Below, piece by piece: positions 1 through 7,704 of a stretch of DNA of 10,626 bases. The first letter of the stretch is position 1, and the number at the start of each line of letters is the position of its first letter. This DNA is from Acidobacteriota bacterium. GTDB lineage: Bacteria; Acidobacteriota; Polarisedimenticolia; JAPUIV01. A program made the translations under genes and the position numbers. Location of the stretch: the NCBI GenBank assembly GCA_027296665.1, contig JAPUIV010000189.1, positions 1 to 10,626 on the forward strand, given 5' to 3'. The notes beneath the pieces were generated by a model, which was given only the letters and a program-made list of their open reading frames with translations, was not told where the DNA came from and searched no databases.

Positions 1-1299
1 GCCCTGGACTTCACCGGCCGGCAGGCTCCGGTGGAATTTTGTGTCCGGGAACTGACCTTTCCGGAGAATGCCCGGAGCTTGGTGATCGAGGCATTCGATG
101 CCGTCTCCCTGACCTTGCGGGATACGGAAGGACGGACCCGGTTCAGTGAAACCGCCTTCGTGGATCAGGCGATTCCCGCCCTCGACATCTCCGCCCTGCC
201 GCCGGGGACCGCCGCGGAGGTGGAGGTGAGCGTGACCGACGGTTCGACGCCGCCGGTTGGCGCCGTCCGGCCGTTCCTGGTGGGGGGGGAATCATTACTC
301 GTGTTCGATGTCGACGCCGTCCCGGTCGCCGTGGCGGGAGGAGATCGGACGGCCGAATGTGAAAGCCCGGCGGGGGCCACACTTCTCCTGGACGGTTCCG
401 CCTCGACCGATGCCGACCCGGTCCCGGGGATCCTCGACTTCGAATGGATCGAGGACCTGGGATTGGCAACGGAGAACTTTTTGGGGCCGGGGCCGAGCTT
501 GCCCGTCCTCCTGGCAATCGGGGACCATCGGCTCACCCTCCGGGTGACCGATCTCCCCGGCGCATTTTCCACCGATACCTTCCTGGCGTCGGTGGCCGAC
601 ACCACACCCCCCGAGATCTCGGTCGGCCTTGTTCCCGGCCTCCTGTGGCCGCCGAACCATCGCCTGGTCGGGATCGACACGGCGGTCGGGGCGGCCGACC
701 TGTGCAGCGCCGCCACCGCGCCGGTTCTCGGCTCGGTGGTCAGCTCGGAGCCGGATGACGCGCCCGGGATCGGCGACGGCAACACCCTGGATGATGTCCA
801 GGGGGAGACGCCGGGCAGTGTCGATACCCGTTTCGAGGTGCGGGCCGAGCGGGCGGGCTCGGGCGGCGGCAGGCACTATGCCGTCACCTACGTGAGTTCG
901 GACGGTTTCGGGAACCAAGGAACCGGAACCGCGGAGATCTTCGTGCCGCACGACCTGGGCGGGGTGGTGGAGCCGGTGATCCTCCTGGCCAGCGAAACCG
1001 CCGCGGGCACCTTGCTGGAATGGAACGCGGTGCCCGGCGCGGTGTTCTACAACCTGGTGCGGGGGGAATTGAAGAATCTACGCGAGACCATCCGATCGAT
1101 CGATCTGGGGCCGTTGACCTGCCTCGCCGCCGGGATCACAAAGACCACCACGGCGGGGATGGAAGACCCGACACTCCCCCTCGTCGGCGAAGCCTTCTTC
1201 TACCTGGTGGAGTACAACGACGGCACGGCCAGTTCCTTCTCCACCGAGAGCGCCGCCAAGGAACGGATCCCCCCGCCCGGGGCGCCGGGCTGCCCGTAG
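1..1299 (+). CDS. C-terminal part of a secreted modular protein (PKD-like, 'WPPNH' Ig-like and Fn3-like modules), 5'-partial
   Basis: The reading frame is open from the first base to a TAG at 1297-1299 (432 residues visible). The GTG at 31 is only an internal Val, so the true start lies upstream. Numbered from base 1, residues 1-105 are a beta-rich segment I cannot name. Residues 108-200 look like a PKD-type module, with a TAECESP stretch, LDGSASTDAD, a D-F-E-W core and an LRVTD strand. Residues 201-317 start with DTTPP, carry LLWPPNHRLV and SSEPDDAPG, and form an Ig-like repeat common in large surface proteins of environmental bacteria. Residues 322-420 resemble a fibronectin-III module (LLEWNAVPGAVFYNLVRG). 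The protein ends in a short Pro/Gly tail, APGCP. I see no LPXTG motif, transmembrane helix or recognisable C-terminal sorting domain. By inference it is extracellular and binds ligands or acts as a structural spacer; any catalytic domain would be in the missing N-terminus. It converges on the efflux operon. Confidence 0.85.
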   Translation, partial: ALDFTGRQAPVEFCVRELTFPENARSLVIEAFDAVSLTLRDTEGRTRFSETAFVDQAIPALDISALPPGTAAEVEVSVTDGSTPPVGAVRPFLVGGESLLVFDVDAVPVAVAGGDRTAECESPAGATLLLDGSASTDADPVPGILDFEWIEDLGLATENFLGPGPSLPVLLAIGDHRLTLRVTDLPGAFSTDTFLASVADTTPPEISVGLVPGLLWPPNHRLVGIDTAVGAADLCSAATAPVLGSVVSSEPDDAPGIGDGNTLDDVQGETPGSVDTRFEVRAERAGSGGGRHYAVTYVSSDGFGNQGTGTAEIFVPHDLGGVVEPVILLASETAAGTLLEWNAVPGAVFYNLVRGELKNLRETIRSIDLGPLTCLAAGITKTTTAGMEDPTLPLVGEAFFYLVEYNDGTASSFSTESAAKERIPPPGAPGCP

Positions 1300-1315
1300 G
1301 GAACTTTTTCCATCC

Positions 1316-4300
1316 TCACTGAAGTTTCGCTATCCTTTCCGTCAGCGCCGGCACGGAGCCGGCCGGCGATTTCCTTCCGGTCCATTGGGGAAGGGCCCGC
1401 CAGGTCATCGCGGCGATATCCTCGACGGCGGTGTACCAGACCGGCAGGGCCAGCAGGGTGAAGAAGGTGGAGGTGGCCAGGCCGCCGATGAGAACAACGG
1501 CGAGGGAATCGATATAGGCGTTGGCAACGGTGAAGTTGGAGAAGGCGAGGGGGAGCAGGCCGAAGAGGGTGGTGATGGCGGTCATCAGGACCGGCCGGAG
1601 GCGGTCGCCGCAGCCTTCCAGCAATGCCTCGATCCGGTTTTTCCCTTCCCTGCGCAAGTTGTTGACGTGATCCACCATGACGATGCCGTTGTTCACGACG
1701 ATCCCGACCAGGATGATCAACCCAACGAAGGCGACGGTGTCGAGTTCGTACCCCAGCAACCAGAGAATCCAGAATCCTCCGAAGAAGGCGAGCGGCAGGG
1801 TGATCAGGATCGCGAACGGCTGGGAGAAAGATTCGAACAGCGCCATCATCAGCAGGATCACCACCACCAGCGACAGCGCCAATCCCCTCGCCATGGTTCC
1901 AAGTCCCTCATCCCGGTCCCGGCCCCACTGTCCCCAATCCCAGCTGTACCCTTCGGGGAGCTGCATCCCCTGGAGCCGGGCGGCGACCAGTTTTTTCCCC
2001 TGCTCGGTGTTGATCGATTCGGGAAACTCCACGCTGACCCAGGAAGTCGTCTGTCTCCCCTCCCGGTTGATCTCCTTGTCGGTGCGGGCCAGGACCACCT
2101 CCGCCACCGATCCGAGGGGGATGGTATCGTTCTCACGGGGGATCCTGAGATCGGACAGGGTGCCAAGCCCCGGCTGCAAATCATCCGGAAGGCCGAGGAT
2201 CATCTCCAGCTCGTTGCCCGGTCCCGGAAACCGACGCAGGTTTCTCCCCCGGAAGGAGAAGGCGATCGTGTCGGCGACCATCCGCGGCGTCACTCCGAGT
2301 CCACGGGCCTTATCGGGATCGACCACGATCTGGGCTTCCTCCTGGCCGCGTATGGTGGGGCCGTAGACCTCCTTGGCCTCCTCGATTCCCTGGAGTCTCT
2401 GTTCGAACTTCAGGGCGATCTCGCGCAGGTATTCCGGGTCCTCGCCGTGCAGGGCGACGGAAACGAATCGTTTGCCCCGCTGGCGGCGCCCTCCCCACAT
2501 CCTCTCGCCGACCTCCAGCTTTACTCCGGGGATGGTGGGCAGTAGAGGCCGGACCTTTTTTCGCAACGCCTTCAGGAAATCCTCGTTCACGTCCTCCCAG
2601 GGGACGTACATCTGCGTGACCCCTCCGCCCCACTGGCCGTACCAGGAATACATGCTCTCGTAACCGAGATCTTCCTTCTTCGCAGCCAGGACAGATTCCA
2701 CCTGGTCCACGTACCCTTCCATGATCTCCTTGGTCACCGGCCCCAGTGCCTGGTAGGTGACGGCAACCGCGGGTTCACGCATTTTCGGCCTGGCCTGTTT
2801 CTCTCTCAAATAGAACGGGATCGCCGCGGTCGCGGCCAGCAGGGCAAGTCCCAGCAGGGTGACGAACCGGTGCTGCAGGGTCCAGGCGAGAACCAGGCGG
2901 TAACCGGGCACCAAGCGATTCATGACAAAGCCGGGCTTGGTCTCACGGCGCCGGACGAAGCGGGCAGCGGCGAGGGGGATGAAGGTCAATGAGATCAGGA
3001 GCGAACAGGCGACGGCGAGGCAAATCGTGACAGCGACTTCGGTCATGTAGATGGTCATGCGGGAAGGTTCGGAGACGAACAGCCAAGACCAGACGATGAT
3101 GGTGGTGGCGGTGGAGGCCAGGACGGCCAGGGTAACCTCCCGGGTACCGATCCGGGCGGCCTCGCGCGGTTCCATCCCCTGTCCCTGCCGCCGGTGGATG
3201 TTTTCCATGACCACCACCGCGTTGTCGACCAGCATGCCCACCCCGAGCATCAGGCCCAGCATGGTGAGGACGTTGAGGGTATACCCGAGGAGGAACATGG
3301 CGCCGCAGGTGACGATGAGGGAGAAGGGGATGGCCGCCGCGACGATCAGGGTGGTGGAGAATCTCCGGAGAAAGAAGTACAGGATCCCGATCGCCAGCAA
3401 ACCCCCGAAGATCCCGGCATTGCGCAGGCCGGCCAGGGAGCGGCGGATCTCCTGGCCGGCGTTGTTCCAGATCAGGAGATTGATGCCGCGCAGATCCGGG
3501 TCTTTCCGGATCTCGTCGATCCGGGCCATGAGGCGGTCGGTGGTATCGACGGTGTTGGCGGTCGGTTCCTTGAACGCCTCGACGCTGATGGCAAATTCCC
3601 GGTCGAGGTGGCGGCCGTACGGCAGATCCGGTTCCCGGAACGAGACTTCGGCGATGTCGCGAATGCGAAGGTCGCTGTCATTGAGACGCTGGTTCCGGAT
3701 CTCCTCCAGGTTCTGGAACCGGCCGACCGATCTCACGTTGTAACGCAGCAAATCGCCGTGCACCGCGCCCAGGTCGAGATCGAGATTGGCCGCCTGGAGC
3801 AGAGCGATCACCTCGCCCGGATGGATGCCGTGTTTCCGGATGGCAACGGGGTCGAGATCGATCCGGACCTGCTTCGCCTCCACGCCGCCGAGATCGACCC
3901 GCGCCACCCCCTTGATCCGCTCCAGGGGGCGCCGGATGTGCCGGTCCAGAAGTTCCCAGGACTCCGAAAGGTCACGCTTCGCCGAGATCCGGCCGATGAG
4001 GACGGCCGTGCTGTCCCCGTGGCCCCGGAACCCCTCGACCCGGATCTGGCCGATCCCGTCGGGAAGTTCCGGCTTCACCCGTTCCACCGCCTCCCGGATC
4101 TCCATCTTCTTGAGGTCGAGATTGGTTGACCAGTCGAATTCGGCGTTCACCCAGGCCCGGTTCGACTGCGCCTGGGACCGGATCTTCTTGACCCCGGCGA
4201 TGGTGGCGATTTCTTCCTCGATCGGTTTCACCACCTCGCGCAGGTTTTCCAGGGGATGGCTACCGGGGAAATCGACCGTGACCCTGACCTCCGGGGGCTC

Positions 4301-4420
4301 CACCTCCGGCATGAAATCAAGGGGCAGCTCCACGATCGCGACCCCCCCCAGTACCGTGAGGCAGACCAGGAGCATCAAGACCCCGACCGGTCGATCGATT
4401 GGAAGATCGGAAAACTTCAT
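1316..4420 (-). CDS. RND-family efflux permease, second subunit of the operon
   Basis: This 1034-aa inner-membrane, proton-driven RND permease (AcrB/HAE1-like) has the usual length. TM1 is at residues 11-30, followed by the LPLDFMPEVEPPEV stretch typical of the family start. The first periplasmic porter region runs to about residue 330. TM2-TM6 lie at about 335-488, with the TM4 motif GMLVDN at 395-400. TM7 is at about 517-537, followed by the second porter region to about 840 and TM8-TM12 at 845-1000. TM10 carries GIVVNNGIVMVD (906-917). D399 matches AcrB Asp407, but the Asp408 and Lys940 positions are N400 and N910. Arg971 and Thr978 equivalents are R940 and T947. The ATG overlaps the preceding permease's stop (ATGA) and has a strong AGGAGGG site six bases upstream, so the start is secure. 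Two different permeases behind one adaptor suggests an MdtB/MdtC-like hetero-oligomer. The substrate cannot be read from sequence; drugs, detergents or lipid-like compounds are typical. Confidence 0.95.
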   Translation of the reverse strand: MKFSDLPIDRPVGVLMLLVCLTVLGGVAIVELPLDFMPEVEPPEVRVTVDFPGSHPLENLREVVKPIEEEIATIAGVKKIRSQAQSNRAWVNAEFDWSTNLDLKKMEIREAVERVKPELPDGIGQIRVEGFRGHGDSTAVLIGRISAKRDLSESWELLDRHIRRPLERIKGVARVDLGGVEAKQVRIDLDPVAIRKHGIHPGEVIALLQAANLDLDLGAVHGDLLRYNVRSVGRFQNLEEIRNQRLNDSDLRIRDIAEVSFREPDLPYGRHLDREFAISVEAFKEPTANTVDTTDRLMARIDEIRKDPDLRGINLLIWNNAGQEIRRSLAGLRNAGIFGGLLAIGILYFFLRRFSTTLIVAAAIPFSLIVTCGAMFLLGYTLNVLTMLGLMLGVGMLVDNAVVVMENIHRRQGQGMEPREAARIGTREVTLAVLASTATTIIVWSWLFVSEPSRMTIYMTEVAVTICLAVACSLLISLTFIPLAAARFVRRRETKPGFVMNRLVPGYRLVLAWTLQHRFVTLLGLALLAATAAIPFYLREKQARPKMREPAVAVTYQALGPVTKEIMEGYVDQVESVLAAKKEDLGYESMYSWYGQWGGGVTQMYVPWEDVNEDFLKALRKKVRPLLPTIPGVKLEVGERMWGGRRQRGKRFVSVALHGEDPEYLREIALKFEQRLQGIEEAKEVYGPTIRGQEEAQIVVDPDKARGLGVTPRMVADTIAFSFRGRNLRRFPGPGNELEMILGLPDDLQPGLGTLSDLRIPRENDTIPLGSVAEVVLARTDKEINREGRQTTSWVSVEFPESINTEQGKKLVAARLQGMQLPEGYSWDWGQWGRDRDEGLGTMARGLALSLVVVILLMMALFESFSQPFAILITLPLAFFGGFWILWLLGYELDTVAFVGLIILVGIVVNNGIVMVDHVNNLRREGKNRIEALLEGCGDRLRPVLMTAITTLFGLLPLAFSNFTVANAYIDSLAVVLIGGLATSTFFTLLALPVWYTAVEDIAAMTWRALPQWTGRKSPAGSVPALTERIAKLQ

Positions 4421-7400
4421 GATATTCCCTCCTCGGCAGGTTCCGGTTCGCGGGCCCCGGTCCGGCTTCCGGACAGGACGCGGTACAGGCAGGGTGTCAC
4501 AATCAATGTCAGGATGGTGGCGAGGCTGAGCCCGCCGATCACCGTGATGGCGAGGGGCGCGCGCAGTTCATCCCCCGCCCCGAGACCCACGGCCATCGGC
4601 AGCAGGGCCAGGACGGTGGTGGCGGTGGTCATCAGGATGGGACGGAGGCGTTCACCGCCGGCCTCGAGAATGGCCTCTTCGAGCCGCTGGCCTTCCCGCC
4701 TGCGGCGGTTGACGGCATCGACCAGGACAATGCCGTTGTTCACGACGATTCCGGCCAGCATGATGGCTCCTATCAAGACCAGGACCGAGATCGGGTTGCG
4801 GGTAAGGAATAACGCCACGACGATCCCGATGATTCCCAACGGCACCGACCCGAGGATCACGAACGGAAAGATCAACGATTCAAACTGCATCGCCATGACG
4901 GCGTAGACCAGAAAAATGGCGAGGGCCATTGCCATCTTGAGGCTGTCGAAGGAGACTTTGAGTTCCTGCTCCTGCCCCGACATCTCGACCCTGGCCCTTC
5001 CCGGCAGGGAGATCCCGGCGATCTTTTCGCGTACCCGCCGGAGGGTGTCGCCCAGATCTCTGCCGGAGACCTTCCCGGTCACCTCGGCCACGCGTGCCCC
5101 CCCGGTCCGGTGAATGGAGGCGGGACCATAACCGACTTCGACCCTGGCCACCGCCGAGATCGGGACCACGGTATTATTGGGCAGCCGGATCCGCAGATTC
5201 TCGATACCGGAGGCGCGATCGCGGGACTCCTGGCTCACCCGCAGCCGGATGTCCAGCCTCTGTTCCCCCTCGCGGAACTGCCCGACCAGATCCCCACGCA
5301 CCTTGCGCCGCAGCGAGTTGGCGAGATCGGCGGCGGAGAGTCCCAGGGACGCGGTGCGTTCCCTGTCGAGGACCACTCGCACCTCCGGGCTTCCCGGTTC
5401 CCGGGTGGTTCCCACATCGACCAACCCCGGAATGCGTTGCAGCACCTCCTCGACCACGATCGAGGCCTGGTCGAGGATGGCGAGATCCTCCGAGAAGATC
5501 TCGATCTCGACGGGCGGGCGAACGGAGAGGACGGAGGGCCGGAACAGTTCGGGCTCCGAGTCGGGAAACTGGGCGAGAACTTCGCGAACCCGTTCGACAG
5601 CCCCCGCTTCCTCCTCGGCGCCGGTTCCTGCCGCCATGACGAAATCGATCTGGGCCAGGTTCTCTCCCAGGGTCCGCCGGCCCGAGGCCGACGAGGGAAG
5701 GCTCCCCACCACCGAAAATATCCGATCGAATCGCGGGTCATCGAGAAGGGGCGCCTCGATCCGTTCCACCATTTGTGCCGTGGTTTCCAGGGGCGTCCCT
5801 TCGGGAAGCCGGAGCCGGAAGGCGAACTGTCCCTGCGAGAGGTCGGGGACGAGATTTGTGCCCAGGAGCGGCATGGCGGCCACCGAGATGGCGCACAGGG
5901 AAAAGGCGAGGATGAGCACCGTCCACCGGTGCCGCAAGGCGCGGGAGAGCCCGGCCGGGTAGGCACGGACCAGCCGATCGAACAACCAGGCGACCGGGGA
6001 GGTCGCGACCCGGAACAGATGACTGAATGCCGTCCAGGAAAGGGTGAGGATCAGGAACAGAACCAGGATGAGAAGGCGGACTGGAAGGAACAGAACCGTC
6101 AGGACGCGGCTCAACCAGTGGCGGCCGTTGCCGACCGGAGCCAGGACAAACCCCGCGGCGCCCATGGTCATCGGCAGGCGGTCGCCGCCGCCGATTCCCT
6201 GGTCGAAGCGAAACAACGTCTCGAACGACTGGGGGATCCAGTGCTTCAGTTCCAGGGCGGCGAGGGCTGGGATCAGGGTCAGGGAGACCACAAGCGAGGC
6301 CAGCAAGGAGCAACAGACCGTCACCGCCTGATCGTAAAACAGTTGGCCTGCGATCCCCTTGACGAAGACGATGGGGAAGAAGACCGAGACGGTGGTGAAG
6401 GTGGAGGCAGCCACCGCCGCGGCGACTTCGCGGGCGCCGAGAACGGCCGCCTCGCGGCGGCCGCGGCCCTCCCTGCGCCGCCGATCGATCGCCTCGAGGA
6501 CGACGATGGAGTTGTCGACCAGCATCCCGACCCCGAGGGCCAGCCCGCCCAGCGACATGATATTCAACGAGACGTCCAGTTCGTACAGCGGCAGGAAGGT
6601 GGCGACCACCGAGACCGGGATCGACAGGGCGATGATGACGGTCGAGGAAAGGTCCCGGAGGAAGAAGTAAAGAATCAGGACGGCGAGGATCCCGCCGATC
6701 AGGGCGGCTGACCAGACCTGGCCGACCGCCTCGGAAATATAACCGGACTGATCGGAGAGGATCTTCAATTCCAGGTCATCGGCCATCGCCTCGCGCAAGG
6801 ATAGAAGCTCTTCCCGTACCGCCCCGGCGGCCGCGACCGTGTTGGCCGATCCCTCCCGGTGGATCGCCAGCTCCACCACCTCGCGGCCGGCGCTCCGCGT
6901 GATCTCCTCGCGGTCCTTGTGCCCGCGGGTCACCGTCGCCACGTCCTCGACCCGGACCCGTCCCTGCGGCGTGTCCCGGACGACCGTCCGGCGCAGTTGA
7001 TCCAGGTCGGTGAATTCGTGCAGGGTCCGGACCAGGTACACCGCGTGGAAGTCCTTGAGGACGCCGCCGGGAAGGTTGACGTTTTCGGATTGGAGGGCCT
7101 GGGCAAGGTCGTTCAGGGTCAGGCCGAGAGCGCCGATCCGGTCCTCGTCCGCCTCCACCTCGATCTCGGGATCCAGCCCGCCCCGAACCTTGACGGCGGC
7201 CACCCCGCGGATCGCCTCCAGCTTCGGCTTGAGCCAGCGGTCGGCGATCTGGCGAAGATCATCAAGAGACCGATCGCCGGACAGGGAGAGCCGCATGATC
7301 GGGTCGAGCGACGGATCGAACCGCAGAACCCTGGGCGGTTCCGCTTCCCTCGGCAGGACCACGAGACCGATCTTCTCGCGGACGTCCAGGGCGGTGAAGT

Positions 7401-7704
7401 CCATCTCCTCGTTCCACTCGAACTCCAGGATCACCTCGGAGATTCCGGCCCGGGAGATGGAGCGCATTTTCCGCAATCCGGGAATGACGCCCACGCCTTC
7501 CTCGATCGGCCGGGTCACGAATTGCTCGACCGAAGTGGGGGCCGCGTCGGGATACTCGGTCTGGATGGTTAAAGTCGGGTAGGCGAGATCGGGGAGGAGA
7601 TTGACCGGAAGCCGCTGCGCGGTAAGGAAACCAAAGGTGGCGACCGCGATTGCGGCCATGAAGATGGTGATCGGCCGGCGAACGGCGAGATCAGGGAGTG
7701 ACAA
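4417..7704 (-). CDS. RND-family efflux permease, first subunit, with an enlarged TM6-TM7 linker
   Basis: This 1095-aa AcrB/HAE1-type RND permease is longer than the family's usual 1020-1060. TM1 is at residues 11-30, followed by RLPVNLLPDLAYPTL. Porter region 1 runs to about 325 and TM2-TM6 lie at about 331-485. The TM4 motif is GMLVDNSIVVLE (393-404), with D397 matching AcrB Asp407 and N398 at Asp408. TM7 is at about 594-613, porter region 2 at about 614-920 and TM8-TM12 at about 922-1075. TM10 is GIVVNNGIVLVD, with N989 where AcrB has Lys940. R1019 and T1026 match Arg971 and Thr978. Residues 487-592 form a TM6-TM7 linker much longer than that of the second permease (about 28 residues) and include a very hydrophobic stretch at about 531-560. 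The start is TTG, 14 bp inside the adaptor gene, with GGAGAG upstream. The product acts in the inner membrane and exports unknown substrates with the adaptor and a TolC-like channel. Confidence 0.95.
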   Translation of the reverse strand: MSLPDLAVRRPITIFMAAIAVATFGFLTAQRLPVNLLPDLAYPTLTIQTEYPDAAPTSVEQFVTRPIEEGVGVIPGLRKMRSISRAGISEVILEFEWNEEMDFTALDVREKIGLVVLPREAEPPRVLRFDPSLDPIMRLSLSGDRSLDDLRQIADRWLKPKLEAIRGVAAVKVRGGLDPEIEVEADEDRIGALGLTLNDLAQALQSENVNLPGGVLKDFHAVYLVRTLHEFTDLDQLRRTVVRDTPQGRVRVEDVATVTRGHKDREEITRSAGREVVELAIHREGSANTVAAAGAVREELLSLREAMADDLELKILSDQSGYISEAVGQVWSAALIGGILAVLILYFFLRDLSSTVIIALSIPVSVVATFLPLYELDVSLNIMSLGGLALGVGMLVDNSIVVLEAIDRRRREGRGRREAAVLGAREVAAAVAASTFTTVSVFFPIVFVKGIAGQLFYDQAVTVCCSLLASLVVSLTLIPALAALELKHWIPQSFETLFRFDQGIGGGDRLPMTMGAAGFVLAPVGNGRHWLSRVLTVLFLPVRLLILVLFLILTLSWTAFSHLFRVATSPVAWLFDRLVRAYPAGLSRALRHRWTVLILAFSLCAISVAAMPLLGTNLVPDLSQGQFAFRLRLPEGTPLETTAQMVERIEAPLLDDPRFDRIFSVVGSLPSSASGRRTLGENLAQIDFVMAAGTGAEEEAGAVERVREVLAQFPDSEPELFRPSVLSVRPPVEIEIFSEDLAILDQASIVVEEVLQRIPGLVDVGTTREPGSPEVRVVLDRERTASLGLSAADLANSLRRKVRGDLVGQFREGEQRLDIRLRVSQESRDRASGIENLRIRLPNNTVVPISAVARVEVGYGPASIHRTGGARVAEVTGKVSGRDLGDTLRRVREKIAGISLPGRARVEMSGQEQELKVSFDSLKMAMALAIFLVYAVMAMQFESLIFPFVILGSVPLGIIGIVVALFLTRNPISVLVLIGAIMLAGIVVNNGIVLVDAVNRRRREGQRLEEAILEAGGERLRPILMTTATTVLALLPMAVGLGAGDELRAPLAITVIGGLSLATILTLIVTPCLYRVLSGSRTGAREPEPAEEGIS
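4427..4433 (-). promoter_or_regulatory. Shine-Dalgarno site of the second RND permease
   Basis: On the minus strand the bases read AGGAGGG, six bases before the ATG at 4420. The site lies inside the last codons of the upstream permease gene. Together with the ATGA stop/start overlap it fixes the start of the second permease and points to translational coupling. Confidence 0.85.

Noticed and set aside
1286..1309. Possible intrinsic terminator: CGGGCTGCCCG then TTTTT at 1305-1309
   Set aside because: The stem is only about four pairs with a three-base loop, and eight bases separate it from the T-run. On the minus strand there is no T-run after it.
1385..4129. Plus-strand open frames at 1385-2545 and 3194-4129 opposite the second RND permease
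   Set aside because: Their products are rich in E, D, G and Q with no motif. They are shadows of the minus-strand permease.
5929..6246. The TM6-TM7 insertion as a frameshift or sequencing artefact
   Set aside because: The frame continues normally into TM7 (RHRWTVLILAF) and the second porter region. The inserted stretch has coherent hydrophobic character, not scrambled sequence.
5110..6711. Long plus-strand open frame (533 codons) opposite the first RND permease
   Set aside because: Its translation is Gly/Asp/Arg/Gln-rich and of low complexity with no domain, as expected for the antisense of a GC-rich membrane-protein gene. The minus-strand RND protein is unambiguous.
4417..7704. Heavy-metal (CusA-type) assignment for the permeases
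   Set aside because: The TM4 and TM10 motifs (VDN and VNN) and the general sequence fit HAE1-type permeases better. I see no methionine cluster or Cys/His-rich metal module in either permease or in the adaptor.
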